A stretch of DNA of 64,000 nucleotides from Pseudomonas sp. FP453 (GCF_030687495.1 NZ_CP117435.1:3104501-3168500); one strand, 5' to 3'; shown: positions 1-9,634, numbered from the stretch's first letter. Notes: a model not told the origin generated them from the sequence alone. Made by a program: numbers and translations.

Positions 1-1537
1 GAGCGCGCGCTTTGCAGTGGCGGCGCTGTGCATGGTGTTTGTACCGACGCTGCTGTTGGGCGCGGCGTTTCCCCTGGCGCTGCGCCTGAGTGTCGGCCAC
101 CGCCACGTGGGCCGTGATGTGGGTGCCGTCGTGGCCTTCAACACCCTGGGCGGGATCGTCGGGGTGATGCTCTGCGGCTTTGTGCTGATCCCCTGGCTGG
201 GCTTGGTGCGCACCCTGGGGGGGCTGGCGGTGATCGCTGCCGGTGTGGGTTACCTGGCCGTGCGCCGGGGCCATGGCGTGAAAAAGGGCCGGCGCCAGGC
301 GGTGGTTGCGCTGGGCCTGGTGTCACTGGCCGTGGCGCTGTTGACGCCAGTGGATCGCCTGGCGAAATTGCTGCCCGGGGCGCGTAATGCCAGCCTGGCG
401 TTTTATCAGGAAGGCCGTGGCGCGACGGTCGCGGTGGTCAGCCAAGGCCAGGGTGCGCGGGCGTTTCAGCGCCTGTATATCCAGGGTGTGTCCAATACCG
501 GTGACGCCATGCCGTCCCTGCGTTACATGCGGGTGCAGGCGTTGCTGCCGCTGTTGATCCACAACCGCGAACCCACGGCGGCGCTGGTGATCGGCTTCGG
601 CACCGGGATTACCGCAGGCGCGCTGCTGCGTTATCCCGGCCTGGAACAGCGTGTGGTCGCCGAACTGCTGCCCGCAGTGATCGACGCGGCGCCGTTGTTC
701 AAGGGTAATTTCAATGCGGCCACTGACCCCGGCATCGACCTGCGCCTGCGCGATGGTCGCCAGGAGTTGCTGCGCAATACGCAGGCCTATGACCTGATCA
801 CCCTGGAACCGCCGCCGCCCTCCGCTGCGGGCGTGGTGAACCTGTATTCCCAGGACTTCTACCAATTGGCCGCGTCGCGCCTGGAGAAAAACGGCCTGCT
901 GGCCCAGTGGCTGCCGCTGCCCACGCAAAACATCGACGACTCCCGTGCGCTGGTGCGCAGTTTCCTGAATGTGTTCCCGTATGCCTCGCTGTGGACGAGC
1001 GAATTCCACGAGATGCTGCTGGTGGGTTCCCGTGAGCCCATCGAGTTGGACGCGGCGCGCATCCGCCAGCGTTTCGCCCAGCCGGGCGTCAGCAGCGCGT
1101 TGGCCGAGGTGGGCATCGATTCGGCCGCTACCTTGCTGGCGACCTGGGTCACCGATCGCCAGGGCCTGGAACGCTTCGCCGCGGCTGCATTGCCGGTCAC
1201 CGATGACCAGCCGCGCATCGAATATGCGCCGTGGGTGCGCAGCAAAGAGATCACCCGTGTCTTGCCGGCCCTGCTTGACCTGCGCGTGCCCGCGCCGCTG
1301 CTCAATGCCGACGCCGCCTTCACCCGCACCCTCGCCGCCGAACAGCAGCGCCTGATGCAGTTCTACCGGGCCAGTTTGCATGCCTATGACGGTGATCGCG
1401 ATGCCTGGGGACGGGACATCCGGGAGGTGTTGCAGCAGGACAGTGCCAACCCGTACTACCGCTGGTTTTGCGCAGCCCCTTGTGGGAGCGGGCTTGCCCG
1501 CGAAGGCGGAGTGTCAGCCAATACTTCAGGTGACTGA
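1..1537 (+). CDS. Fused MFS/spermidine synthase-like membrane protein, 5' truncated by the window
   Basis: The frame is open to the left window edge (first full codon at base 2), so only the C-terminal about 510 residues are seen. The first part has hydrophobic helices (VPTLLLGAAFPLAL, then a GGIVGVMLCGF segment). The second part is a spermidine-synthase-like Rossmann domain with a GFGTGITAG nucleotide-binding loop and a DLITLEPPPP segment followed by NLYSQDFYQLA, typical of the fused family. True polyamine synthase activity is not shown; most fused proteins of this kind have no proven substrate. The last about 18 codons lie inside a REPIN (1481-1570), so the natural stop was probably replaced. 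The call is confident at family level only. Confidence 0.75.
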   Translation, partial: SARFAVAALCMVFVPTLLLGAAFPLALRLSVGHRHVGRDVGAVVAFNTLGGIVGVMLCGFVLIPWLGLVRTLGGLAVIAAGVGYLAVRRGHGVKKGRRQAVVALGLVSLAVALLTPVDRLAKLLPGARNASLAFYQEGRGATVAVVSQGQGARAFQRLYIQGVSNTGDAMPSLRYMRVQALLPLLIHNREPTAALVIGFGTGITAGALLRYPGLEQRVVAELLPAVIDAAPLFKGNFNAATDPGIDLRLRDGRQELLRNTQAYDLITLEPPPPSAAGVVNLYSQDFYQLAASRLEKNGLLAQWLPLPTQNIDDSRALVRSFLNVFPYASLWTSEFHEMLLVGSREPIELDAARIRQRFAQPGVSSALAEVGIDSAATLLATWVTDRQGLERFAAAALPVTDDQPRIEYAPWVRSKEITRVLPALLDLRVPAPLLNADAAFTRTLAAEQQRLMQFYRASLHAYDGDRDAWGRDIREVLQQDSANPYYRWFCAAPCGSGLAREGGVSANTSGD

Positions 1538-1570
1538 ACGGGCGCTATCGCGGGCAAGCCCGCTCCCACA
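1481..1570. repeat. REPIN (paired inverted REP elements)
   Basis: TGTGGGAGCGGGCTTGCCCG at the left is mirrored by its reverse complement ending in CCCGCTCCCACA at 1570, with a short variable spacer. This is the common REP type of the P. fluorescens group. It overlaps the 3' end of the preceding coding region and supplies its stop codon. Confidence 0.9.
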
Positions 1571-1615
1571 GGGGATTGGATTTACACGCCAGATCAGGTT
1601 GGCACCGCTCAAATA

Positions 1616-1704
1616 TGTGGGAGCTGGCTTGCCTGCGATGGCGGTGGGTCTGCTGCATCGGTGTTAGCTGGCAGGCCGCTATCGCGGGCAAGCCCGCTCC
1701 CACA
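1616..1704. repeat. Second REPIN of the TGTGGGAGC type
   Basis: TGTGGGAGCTGGCTTGCCTG at 1616 pairs imperfectly with the right arm GGGCAAGCCCGCTCCCACA ending at 1704. The two arms belong to different subtypes (CTGGCTTGCC against CGGGCTTGCC). It lies only 45 bp from the first REPIN, so together they form a small cluster between two convergent genes. Confidence 0.85.
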
Positions 1705-1726
1705 TTGGTTTTGTGGTGTTGCGGGT

Positions 1727-2401
1727 TTAGTGTTTTTTCAGCTTTACATAGGACTGGTGCAAGTCCGACGCCCAGCCGTCGATAACGCTTTTCACATCGT
1801 CGGCCTTCATCACTTGGGCTTCATTGGCCAGCGGCTTGCCGGTGCCTTTGCGCACCACCTGGGCGATCACCTTGCCACTGGCACCGTCGAGGAATTGCGC
1901 CTCGGTGCCCAGGGTGGTTTCCTGGTCACGGTGGCCGGACGCGGTACTGGCGGCGGCCACGACCAGCGCGACGGGGATGTATTCGTAGGGTGCGAGGGCT
2001 TCGGTCTTGCTGCTCACGGCGGTGATCGCCGCACGCACCACAATCACCCCGGGGCCAGGCGCGTTGGCCAGTGGCAGGGATTTCTCCAGCTCACGCTTGA
2101 GCGCCTGGTTGTAGTAGGTGTTGATACCGTTGAGGGTGCTTTCCGGGATCTTCGCGGTGGCCTGGGGCTTGGGATAGAACTGGGTCGGCTCGACGTAGAC
2201 GGCGGTGTAGCGGCTCAGGTCAAGTTTGGGATCGACCCAGCGCATCACCTCGGCACCGGACGGAGACTTGGCTTGCTTGAGGTGGCTGTAGTCCGAGAGA
2301 AAGCCGGAATACTCGTCCGGTTGGGTGACTTTGCTGGCACAGCCTGCCATTCCGAGCGAGGCGACACACAGCGTGCTGATCACTAGCCTTAGTTTCATCA
2401 T
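1727..2401 (-). CDS. DUF3313-type lipoprotein
   Basis: A 224-residue protein with a lipoprotein signal: a hydrophobic stretch then the lipobox M-A-G-C with Cys at residue 21, so it should be lipidated. The remainder (SGFLSDYSHL near the N-terminus, YTAVYVEPTQFYP, VIVVRAAITAV, AQFLDGASGKVIAQVVRKG) matches my memory of DUF3313 lipoproteins, whose function is unknown. Two adjacent ATGs (2401 and 2398) follow a GGGAG Shine-Dalgarno; the second gives the better spacing. It is transcribed towards the REPIN cluster and divergently from the multiheme cytochrome gene. Confidence 0.75.
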   Translation of the reverse strand: MMKLRLVISTLCVASLGMAGCASKVTQPDEYSGFLSDYSHLKQAKSPSGAEVMRWVDPKLDLSRYTAVYVEPTQFYPKPQATAKIPESTLNGINTYYNQALKRELEKSLPLANAPGPGVIVVRAAITAVSSKTEALAPYEYIPVALVVAAASTASGHRDQETTLGTEAQFLDGASGKVIAQVVRKGTGKPLANEAQVMKADDVKSVIDGWASDLHQSYVKLKKH

Positions 2402-2571
2402 TGAACTCCCTGGCGGTCATCACTGAAACATTGAGCTGTAGGTATAGCCAACTCTGGGGAAATAGCGGTTATTTCATGCCCCGGGTTTGACAGACCTGTG
2501 ACCTGCGTCAAAGCTGCACACAGCTTAAGCGCGCCGTAGAGCGTCCACGCATCAAGACAGCGGAAGTCGGA

Positions 2572-4758
2572 ATGCCAGAGCCCAAAAAAGCCGTACCCCA
2601 CCGTGATCCATCCCGTCGTTTCCTCTACCCCATATTGATTGTGTTGCTGTTGTTGGCCATGGCCGCGATCTGGTTTTTCCTGCAAGCGGGTACGCCTCGG
2701 TTGCCAGCGCCTATCGTCGCCGCCAAACCCGCGGTGATTGCCCCGGCGCAGATGGTCGATGAGCAACAATGCCAAGGCTGCCACCAGGCCCAGGCCAAGG
2801 ACTGGCAAGGTTCCCACCACCAATTGGCGATGCAGGTGGCGACGGCGCAAACGGTGCCGGCCGATTTCAATGACGTCACGTTCAGCGCCGAAGGCGAGAC
2901 CACACGGTTTTATCAACGGGGCGCCGAGTTCTGGGTCAATACGCCGGGTCGCGATGGCCAGGCGGGCGATTTCAAGGTGGCGTACACCTTTGGCATCGCG
3001 CCGTTGCAGCAATACTTGATCGAGGTCGGCGATGGTCGCCTGCAAGCCCTTGGCGTGGCGTGGGATATGCAGCAGAACCGCTGGTTTCACCTGTACCCGG
3101 GCCAGGGCGTGAACTTCAAGAACCCGCTGCACTGGAGCAAGCCCAGCCAGAACGCCAACTTCATGTGTGTGGAATGCCATACCACCGGCTACAAACGTAA
3201 TTTCGACGCGGTGAAAAACACCCTCGACAGCCAGTGGAACAGCCTGGGCGTGGGTTGCCAGGCATGCCACGGCCCGGCGTCCAACCACCTGCAATGGGCG
3301 GCGAAAAAAGGCGACCTGCTGCACATGGGCTTCGCCGTGGACCTGAAGGACAAGGACGCCACCGTCGAACTCGAAACCTGCGCCCGCTGCCACGCGCGCC
3401 GCGCGCCATTGGGGGATGGGTTTACCGTTGGCAAACGGCTGATGGACGACTACCTGCCCAGCGTACTGACCCGCGAGCTGTATGCCCTGGACGGCAAGAT
3501 CAAGGACGAAGTGTTCGAACACGGCTCCTTCGCCCAAAGCAAGATGGCCGACAAAGGTGTGCGCTGCAGCAACTGCCACAACCCCCACAGCGCTGAACTC
3601 AAGGCGCCGGGCAATGGGGTGTGCCTGCAATGCCACAACACCGCCGGCAAGACCCCCATCGCCACGGTGGATGGGCGCGGCTTGCAGGCCAAGGACTACG
3701 ACTCCGCCCAGCACATGGGCAAGGCCGGCGCGTTCTGTGTGGACTGCCATATGCCCGGCAAGGTCTACATGGGCAATGATCTGCGCCATGACCACAGTTT
3801 CAGCATCCCGCCCGGCGCCCGTGATGTACTCAGGGCGCCGGGCTATGCCGAGAGCATGGCGTTGATACGAGGCGGCCAACCGGGCGCCGCCCAGGCGCTG
3901 TATGAGCAACTGGCCCGTGGCAACCTGCCGGCAATCCAGCGCGCAACGTTGCTGGTCGAACTGCCCAATTACCCCAGTGAACAGGCATTGAAACTCGCCA
4001 CCCTGGACCTTGGCCACCCGGCGCCGCAGGTGCGTGAAAGCGCCGTGCGTGCCGTCAGCGCCCTGCTCCCGCCCCAGGAGCGTGTCGCCCTCTATGGGCC
4101 GTTGCTGCGTGATCCGGTGCGCGCTGTGCGCATCCTCGCCGCGCGGGACCTGCTCGGTGTTCCAGGCCAGGGCCTGGCGTGGAACAACGCCATCGTCGAA
4201 TACGAACAGGTACAACTGAGCCTGCTGGAACGCGCTGAAGCCAACCTCAACCTGGCGATGCTCTACCAGGCCAGTGGCCGTGGCGACAAAGTCGAAGCGC
4301 AGTTGCGCAGTGCCCTGCTGCGCGACCCGGATTTCTTCCCGGCGCTGGTGACCCTCGCGCAGTGGCTGGAGGCCAATGGTCGTGGGTCGCAAGCGCAAGG
4401 CCTGATCGCGGACCAGCTGGCGCAGCACCCGGACGCGGCGCTGTTGCAACACACCCGAGGCTTGATGGCGATTCGCGCAGGTGAGCCGGCGAGCGCCATG
4501 ACGTATTTGCGCAACGCCGTGCGCCTCGATCCGGCCAGCGCCCAATACGCCTTTGTCCTCGCGGTGGCGTTGCATGACAGTGGCAAGGTCGAGCAAGCCT
4601 GCGAACAACTCGAAAACTTGCTCCAGCGCCAGCCGTACAACCGCAATGCACGGCTGTCGCTGATCCAGTACTACCTGGAAAACGGCCAGGAGCCGAAAGC
4701 GCAGGTGGTCATGCAGAGTTGGAAAAAGCTCAACCCCGGCGACCCTGCGCTGAAGTGA
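2572..4758 (+). CDS. Membrane-anchored seven-heme cytochrome c with HEAT/TPR C-terminal half
   Basis: 728 residues. A single N-terminal membrane segment (FLYPILIVLLLLAMAAIWFF, about residues 17-37) is followed by seven CXXCH heme c motifs: CQGCH, CVECH, CQACH, CARCH, CSNCH, CLQCH and CVDCH, the last followed by MPG. The second half has no heme sites and looks like alpha-helical repeats, HEAT-like (about 420-530) then TPR-like (about 530-720, e.g. ALLQHTRGLMAIRAGEPASAM). It should be exported by Sec and sit on the periplasmic face. The electron donor and acceptor are unknown. The nearby nitrite/sulfite-reductase-like gene and orphan ccoN suggest a respiratory or detoxification setting, but this is only context. 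Confidence 0.8.
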   Translation: MPEPKKAVPHRDPSRRFLYPILIVLLLLAMAAIWFFLQAGTPRLPAPIVAAKPAVIAPAQMVDEQQCQGCHQAQAKDWQGSHHQLAMQVATAQTVPADFNDVTFSAEGETTRFYQRGAEFWVNTPGRDGQAGDFKVAYTFGIAPLQQYLIEVGDGRLQALGVAWDMQQNRWFHLYPGQGVNFKNPLHWSKPSQNANFMCVECHTTGYKRNFDAVKNTLDSQWNSLGVGCQACHGPASNHLQWAAKKGDLLHMGFAVDLKDKDATVELETCARCHARRAPLGDGFTVGKRLMDDYLPSVLTRELYALDGKIKDEVFEHGSFAQSKMADKGVRCSNCHNPHSAELKAPGNGVCLQCHNTAGKTPIATVDGRGLQAKDYDSAQHMGKAGAFCVDCHMPGKVYMGNDLRHDHSFSIPPGARDVLRAPGYAESMALIRGGQPGAAQALYEQLARGNLPAIQRATLLVELPNYPSEQALKLATLDLGHPAPQVRESAVRAVSALLPPQERVALYGPLLRDPVRAVRILAARDLLGVPGQGLAWNNAIVEYEQVQLSLLERAEANLNLAMLYQASGRGDKVEAQLRSALLRDPDFFPALVTLAQWLEANGRGSQAQGLIADQLAQHPDAALLQHTRGLMAIRAGEPASAMTYLRNAVRLDPASAQYAFVLAVALHDSGKVEQACEQLENLLQRQPYNRNARLSLIQYYLENGQEPKAQVVMQSWKKLNPGDPALK

Positions 4759-5253
4759 TCAGCCGCGTTCGCGTGGGATCAGGCTCTGCAACTGCGACGC
4801 CAGGAAGTTCGCGTCAAAACCAAAGGTGTCCGGGTCCTTGAGGCCATTGGTCTTCTTCCACAGCCAGTCGTTCTTGTCCGCCGGCAGCACGAGCGACACG
4901 CTGCCGTGGCGGGCGGCGGTCAGGCCCATTACCGACACCGAGATCAGCCCGCCTGCGCCCATCACTTCGGGCACAAACTCGACGGTCTTGCCGGTGATGT
5001 GCACGTTGAGCTTCTCGGTCTTGAAGGTCGAGGTCTCCAGCGGCACGCTGGGGCCGCTGGCGACGTAGGCTTCACGGTGCACCTCCAGCAAACCCACCTG
5101 CTTGACCGGCTCCAGCCACAGCTCGATCTGGCCGAACAACTCGCCGAGCTTTTGCGCCCAACGGGCGGATTGCACGTCGAATTGCTGCTTTTTGTGCGCT
5201 TCGCTGTCGGCGTAATGACGAAGCATCTCGCCCAGTTGTTGTACGTCGTCCAT
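4759..5253 (-). CDS. Conserved hypothetical protein, 164 aa
   Basis: The start is set at the ATG at 5253 because GGAGGAAAT lies just upstream; the longer frame to 5436 has no such support. The protein begins MDDVQQLGEMLRHYADSE. It has a helical N-terminal half rich in Gln/Lys and a C-terminal part with VFVPEVMGAGG-like strands. No signal peptide, membrane segment or metal motif is evident, and I do not recognise the family. It lies 76 bp downstream of the CysI-like gene on the same strand, so it may be co-transcribed with it. Its stop abuts the stop of the convergent cytochrome gene. Confidence 0.6.
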   Translation of the reverse strand: MDDVQQLGEMLRHYADSEAHKKQQFDVQSARWAQKLGELFGQIELWLEPVKQVGLLEVHREAYVASGPSVPLETSTFKTEKLNVHITGKTVEFVPEVMGAGGLISVSVMGLTAARHGSVSLVLPADKNDWLWKKTNGLKDPDTFGFDANFLASQLQSLIPRERG

Positions 5254-5329
5254 TGCGGATTTCCTCCGGTGAGCCAGGTTGCGAAGGCCGATCATGGCAG
5301 ATGCAACACTGCCGCGTATGACTAACGCC

Positions 5330-7001
5330 TCACGCGTCCACCAACCGCCCCGCGTAGACCCGCTCCTTGAACGGTTCCAGGCCGATGCGCTGCACGGTGT
5401 CGACAAAGCGCTCTTCACTCTCGCGGTAGCGCACAAAGGTGTGGATCACCCGTGCGATCACATCGGGAATCTCGGCGGCGCTGAACGACGGGCCGATCAC
5501 CTTGCCCAGGGCGCTGTGATTGCCCTGGGCGCCGCCCAGGGTGACCTGGAACCACTCGCTGCCATTTTTATCCACGCCGAGGATGCCGATATTGCCGATG
5601 TGGTGATGGCCGCAGGCATTGATACAGCCGGAGATGTTCAGGCTGATCTCGCCCAGGTCATGCAGGTAGTCCAGGTGGTCGAAACGCTGCTGGATCGCCT
5701 GGGCAATGGGGATGGATCTGGCGTTGGCCAGGGCGCAGAAGTCGCCGCCCGGGCAGGCGATGATATCGGTCAGCAGGCCGACGTTTGCCGCCCCCAGGCC
5801 GTGGGCGCAGGCCAGTGTCCACAGTGCATGCAGGTGCTCCTTGGGCACATCCGGCAGCACGATGTTCTGTTCATGGGCGATGCGGATTTCGCCAAAGCCG
5901 AAGCGTTCCGACCATTGCGCCACCGCGTCCATTTGCTCGGCCGTGACGTCACCGGGCGGTGCGCTGATCTCCCGGTTTGGTGGACAGCACCACGCTGGTG
6001 TAGCCCGCGACTTTGTGCGGCATCACATTGCGGCTGACCCAGCGGGCAAACGCGGGACTTTCCGTCAGCGCAGTGCCGTAGGCCAGGCTGGTACCCGGCA
6101 GGTTTGCATAGGTGGGCGGGACGAAAGCCGCGGCCACACGCGCGTACTCGGCGTCGGTCAATTGTGCCGGGCCGTCGCGCAGGTACTGCCACTCCTCCTC
6201 CACCTCGCGGGCAAACGCCTCGATGCCCAGGGCCTTGACCAGGATCTTGATGCGCGCCTTGTATTTGTTGTCCCGTCGGCCATGGCGGTTGTACACCCGC
6301 AGCACCGCCTCGACATAGGACAACAGGTGCTGCCACGGCAAGCCTTCGCGGATCTGCACCCCGAGGATCGGCGTGCGCCCCAGGCCGCCACCCACCATCA
6401 TGCGCAGCAGCTTGTTGCCCTGGCGGTCGTGGTAAAGGTACAGGCCGATGTCATGCATCATGATCGCGGCGCGGTCGTCACGGGCCGAACAGATGGCGAT
6501 CTTGAACTTGCGCGGCAGGAACAGGAATTCCGGGTTGATGGTCGACCATTGGCGCAGGATCTCCGCCAGTGGGCGTGGGTCCAGCAGTTCGTCGGCGGCC
6601 ACCCCGGCAAAGGCTTCGGTGGTGATGTTGCGCACGCAGTTGCCGGAGGTCTGGATGGCATGCATGTTGACGTGGGCCAGGCGTTCGAGGATGTCGGGCA
6701 CCTGGTGCAATTCGATCCAGTTGAATTGCAGGTTCTGCCGCGTGGTGAAGTGGCCGTAACCCCGGTCGTAATCCCGCGCGATGCTGGCCAGGGTGCGCAG
6801 TTGTTCGGCGCTCAGGGTGCCGTAGGGAATCGCCACCCGCAGCATGTAGGCATGCTTTTGCAGGTACAGGCCGTTTTGCAGGCGCAGTGGCAAAAACTCC
6901 GCGTCGCTCAAGTCCCCCGCGATATAGCGCCGGACCTGGTCACGAAACTGCGCCACGCGCTCGAACACCAGCGCCCGGTCGTATGCGTCGTATTGGTACA
7001 T
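5330..7001 (-). pseudogene. CysI-like nitrite/sulfite reductase, broken by a frameshift
   Basis: Read on the minus strand, 7001-5949 encodes the N-terminal 350 residues (siroheme reductase repeat, with RLQNGLYLQ, TRQNLQFNW and TSGNCVRNITT). The frame then ends in a stop. The rest (5932-5330) continues in another frame with CPGGDFCALA and SGCINACGHHH, the four cysteines that hold the 4Fe-4S/siroheme centre. Removing one G from the GGG run (plus-strand CCC at 5971-5973) joins the two into about 556 residues with sensible KPEISAPPGDVTAEQ sequence across the join. The intact enzyme would reduce sulfite or nitrite with six electrons. Either a recent inactivation or a sequencing error is possible. 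Divergent from ccoN. Confidence 0.8.
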
Positions 7002-7092
7002 ATCACGGCCTCATCAAATGATGGGGGCGACTATGCACCTACGGCGCAGCGCATTGAAGATGCAGGTGCAGTGTTAAAAAGCAGATCAGATC

Positions 7093-7115
7093 GCCTGAAA
7101 GCCGCGATTTCAGGC
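7093..7115. promoter_or_regulatory. Inverted repeat between the CysI-like gene and ccoN
   Basis: GCCTGAAA and TTTCAGGC form perfect 8-bp arms around a 7-bp spacer, in the only intergenic space shared by two divergent genes and about 100 bp from each start. This fits an operator for a dimeric regulator. No regulator gene is adjacent and the cognate protein is unknown. Confidence 0.4.
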
Positions 7116-7215
7116 ATAAACAACTGATCCGCAGGAATGAGCATTTTCTGAGCCTGTTTTGTTTTGCCCGCCCTTCCTACAGTGCCCGCCACTTGGAACC
7201 GTGGGAGGACTGAGC

Positions 7216-8643
7216 ATGAGCACAGCAACAATCGGGCAGGCCTATAACTATAAAGTCGTCCGTCAATTTGTAATTGCAACCATCGTTTGGGGCGTGGTCG
7301 GCATGGCCATGGGCGTGTGGATCGCCTCGCAACTGGTGTGGCCCGAGATGAACCTGGACCTGCCCTGGACCACCTTTGGCCGCCTGCGCCCTTTGCATAC
7401 CAGCCTGGTGATCTTTGGTTTTGCCGGCAGCGCCCAGTTTGCCGCCAGCTACTACGCGGTACAGCGCACCTGCCAGGTGCGCCTGTTTTCCGATCGCCTG
7501 GCTGCGTTTACGTTCTGGGGTTGGCAGTCGGTGATCGTGATCATGCTGGTCAGCCTGCCGCTGGGCTACACCACCACCAAGGAATACGCCGAGATCGAGT
7601 TCTCCGGCGCGGTGTGGATGGCGGTGGTCTGGGTGGCGTACGCGGTGGTGTTCTTCACTACCGTAGTGCGGCGCAAGGCCAGGCACATCTACGTGGGCAA
7701 CTGGTTTTTTGGCGCGTTCATCCTGGTGATCGCCATGTTGCACGTGGTCAATCACTTGGCGATTCCGGTGGATTGGTTCAAGTCCTACCCGGTGTATGCC
7801 GGGGCGACCGATGCGATGGTGCAGTGGTGGTATGGGCACAACGCCGTGGGGTTTTTCCTGACGACGGGCTTTTTGGGGATGATGTACTACTTCGTGCCGA
7901 AACAAGTCGGGCGGCCGGTGTATTCCTATCGCCTGTCCATCGTGCATTTTTGGGCGCTGATTACCTTGTATATCTGGGCCGGCCCGCACCATCTGCACTA
8001 CACCGCACTGCCGGATTGGGCGCAGTCACTGGGCATGGCGATGTCGCTGATCCTGCTGGCCCCCAGCTGGGGCGGGATGATCAACGGCATGATGACCTTG
8101 TCCGGTGGCTGGCATCAGTTGCGCACCGACCCGATCCTGCGCTTTCTGGTGCTGTCATTGGCGTTCTATGGCATGTCCACCTTTGAAGGCCCGATGATGG
8201 CGATCAAGACCGTCAACGCCCTCTCCCACTACACCGACTGGACCATCGGCCACGTCCATGCCGGCGCGCTGGGCTGGGTGGCGATGATCACGTTCGGCGC
8301 GCTGTACCACATGATCCCCAAGGTGTTCGGCCGCGAGCAGATGCACAGCGTGCCGCTGATCAACCTGCACTTCTGGCTGGCCACCATTGGCACGGTGCTG
8401 TACATCGCGTCGATGTGGGTCAACGGTATTACCCAGGGCCTGATGTGGCGGGCGGTGAACGATGACGGCACCCTCACCTACTCGTTTGTCGAGGCGTTGC
8501 AGGCCAGTCATCCGGGGTTTGTGGTGCGTTTCGCCGGCGGCGTATTTTTCCTCACGGGCATGCTGCTGATGGCCTACAACACCTGGCGAACAGTGCGTGT
8601 GGCGGATGTGCGCATGGCGCAACTCGACGCGCGGATCGCCTGA
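7216..8643 (+). CDS. ccoN: Orphan cbb3-type cytochrome c oxidase subunit I (CcoN)
   Basis: 475 residues, started at the ATG at 7216 behind GGGAGGA. A polytopic protein with all the expected ligands of the CcoN family: [10 protein letters not shown] for low-spin heme, [10 protein letters not shown] for Cu[10 protein letters not shown] with two CuB histidines, and [11 protein letters not shown] for the two hemes. It would carry the O2-reducing heme b3-CuB centre. No ccoO, ccoQ or ccoP follows, so it is an orphan subunit that presumably assembles with CcoO/CcoP encoded elsewhere. From memory, P. aeruginosa orphan CcoN subunits of this sort are linked to cyanide or nitrite tolerance, and one lies beside a nitrite/sulfite-reductase-like gene as here. 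Confidence 0.9.
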   Translation: MSTATIGQAYNYKVVRQFVIATIVWGVVGMAMGVWIASQLVWPEMNLDLPWTTFGRLRPLHTSLVIFGFAGSAQFAASYYAVQRTCQVRLFSDRLAAFTFWGWQSVIVIMLVSLPLGYTTTKEYAEIEFSGAVWMAVVWVAYAVVFFTTVVRRKARHIYVGNWFFGAFILVIAMLHVVNHLAIPVDWFKSYPVYAGATDAMVQWWYGHNAVGFFLTTGFLGMMYYFVPKQVGRPVYSYRLSIVHFWALITLYIWAGPHHLHYTALPDWAQSLGMAMSLILLAPSWGGMINGMMTLSGGWHQLRTDPILRFLVLSLAFYGMSTFEGPMMAIKTVNALSHYTDWTIGHVHAGALGWVAMITFGALYHMIPKVFGREQMHSVPLINLHFWLATIGTVLYIASMWVNGITQGLMWRAVNDDGTLTYSFVEALQASHPGFVVRFAGGVFFLTGMLLMAYNTWRTVRVADVRMAQLDARIA

Positions 8644-8852
8644 TGTGGGGCTGGCTGATGCTGCTGTGCCTGTATGGCGCCGTGGAGTACTGCTTGCGCG
8701 GGCAATCCGAAAAGAGCCTGGATGACGCCAGCCTGATCCCCTTCGCCGACGACCCGGACGTGGCGCGGCGGGTGGAACAGGCCACCGGCAAACAGGTCAA
8801 TGCCGTCTCGCCGGAGCAGGCCAAGCCGGGTTGGATCAACCTGGATATGTAA
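8643..8852 (+). CDS. Small membrane-anchored protein coupled to ccoN
   Basis: 69 residues whose ATG overlaps the ccoN TGA in TGATG, so it is translationally coupled. One N-terminal hydrophobic helix ([18 protein letters not shown]) is followed by a soluble acidic tail ending PGWINLDM. Size and placement suggest an accessory factor of the oxidase, loosely like CcoQ, though I see no sequence match to CcoQ. Probably conserved with orphan ccoN genes in pseudomonads. Confidence 0.65.
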   Translation: MWGWLMLLCLYGAVEYCLRGQSEKSLDDASLIPFADDPDVARRVEQATGKQVNAVSPEQAKPGWINLDM

Positions 8853-8941
8853 ACTGCTCCGGTGATTTGGCCGGCAACTGCGTATGACTATTCGGCGGCC
8901 GATGGGTAAGGTGATGCGACTTTCCGTGTAAGGAGCATCGC

Positions 8942-9634
8942 ATGCGCACCATCGGCCTGATCGGCGGCATGAGCTGGGAATCCAGCGCCGAGTATTACCG
9001 CATCATCAACCAGCGCGTACGCGACCAGTTGGGCCCGCTGCGCTCGGCGCAACTGTTGATGTACAGCGTGGACTTCGGCCCGGTGGAACAAGCCCAGCAC
9101 GCCGGGCGCTGGGACGACACCGCGCTGATCCTCGAAGATGCCGCGCGTCGCCTGCAAGCCGGCGGCGCCGACTGTGTGGTGCTGTGTACCAACACCATGC
9201 ACCTGGTGGCGCCGCGTATCGAAGCGGCGGTGTCGATTCCGTTCCTGCATATTGCCGATGCCGCCGGGTTGGCGGCGGTGGCAGCCGGTACGTTGACGGT
9301 CGGCCTGCTGGGCACGGCGTTCACCATGGAGCAGGACTTTCTCAAATCGCGCCTGGCTGGGCATGGTATGACCGTGTTGGTGCCTGAAGCGGACGAGCGC
9401 CAGGCCGTGCACCGGATCATTTACGAGGAGTTGTGTGTCGGCGTGATCAGCGACGCGTCGCGCCAGGTCTACCAGCGGGTGATCGAGTCCCTGGCCGCAC
9501 GTGGCGCCCAGGCGATCATTCTGGGTTGTACGGAAATCGGCCTGCTGATCAAACCAGAGCACAGCGACCTGCCGCTGTTGGACACCACCGAGCTGCATGC
9601 GCAGGCTGCGGTGGCGTTTGCGTTGCAGGACTAA
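8942..9634 (+). CDS. Aspartate/glutamate racemase family protein (YgeA-like)
   Basis: 230 residues starting MRTIGLIGGMSWESSAEYY, a typical opening of this family. The two catalytic cysteines are visible in LCTNTMH (Cys82) and ILGCTEIGLL (about Cys195), as expected for PLP-independent racemases that use a two-cysteine proton relay. The cytosolic product would interconvert L- and D-amino acids; YgeA-like members have broad specificity, so the substrate is not fixed by sequence. An AAGGAG lies just before the ATG. It ends 4 bp inside the convergent GNAT gene. Confidence 0.85.
   Translation: MRTIGLIGGMSWESSAEYYRIINQRVRDQLGPLRSAQLLMYSVDFGPVEQAQHAGRWDDTALILEDAARRLQAGGADCVVLCTNTMHLVAPRIEAAVSIPFLHIADAAGLAAVAAGTLTVGLLGTAFTMEQDFLKSRLAGHGMTVLVPEADERQAVHRIIYEELCVGVISDASRQVYQRVIESLAARGAQAIILGCTEIGLLIKPEHSDLPLLDTTELHAQAAVAFALQD

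Noticed and set aside
2398..4608. Very long open frame (about 736 codons) antisense to the multiheme cytochrome gene
   Set aside because: The plus-strand gene has heme motifs and a clean start; the antisense frame has no recognisable domain and arises from high-GC codon bias.
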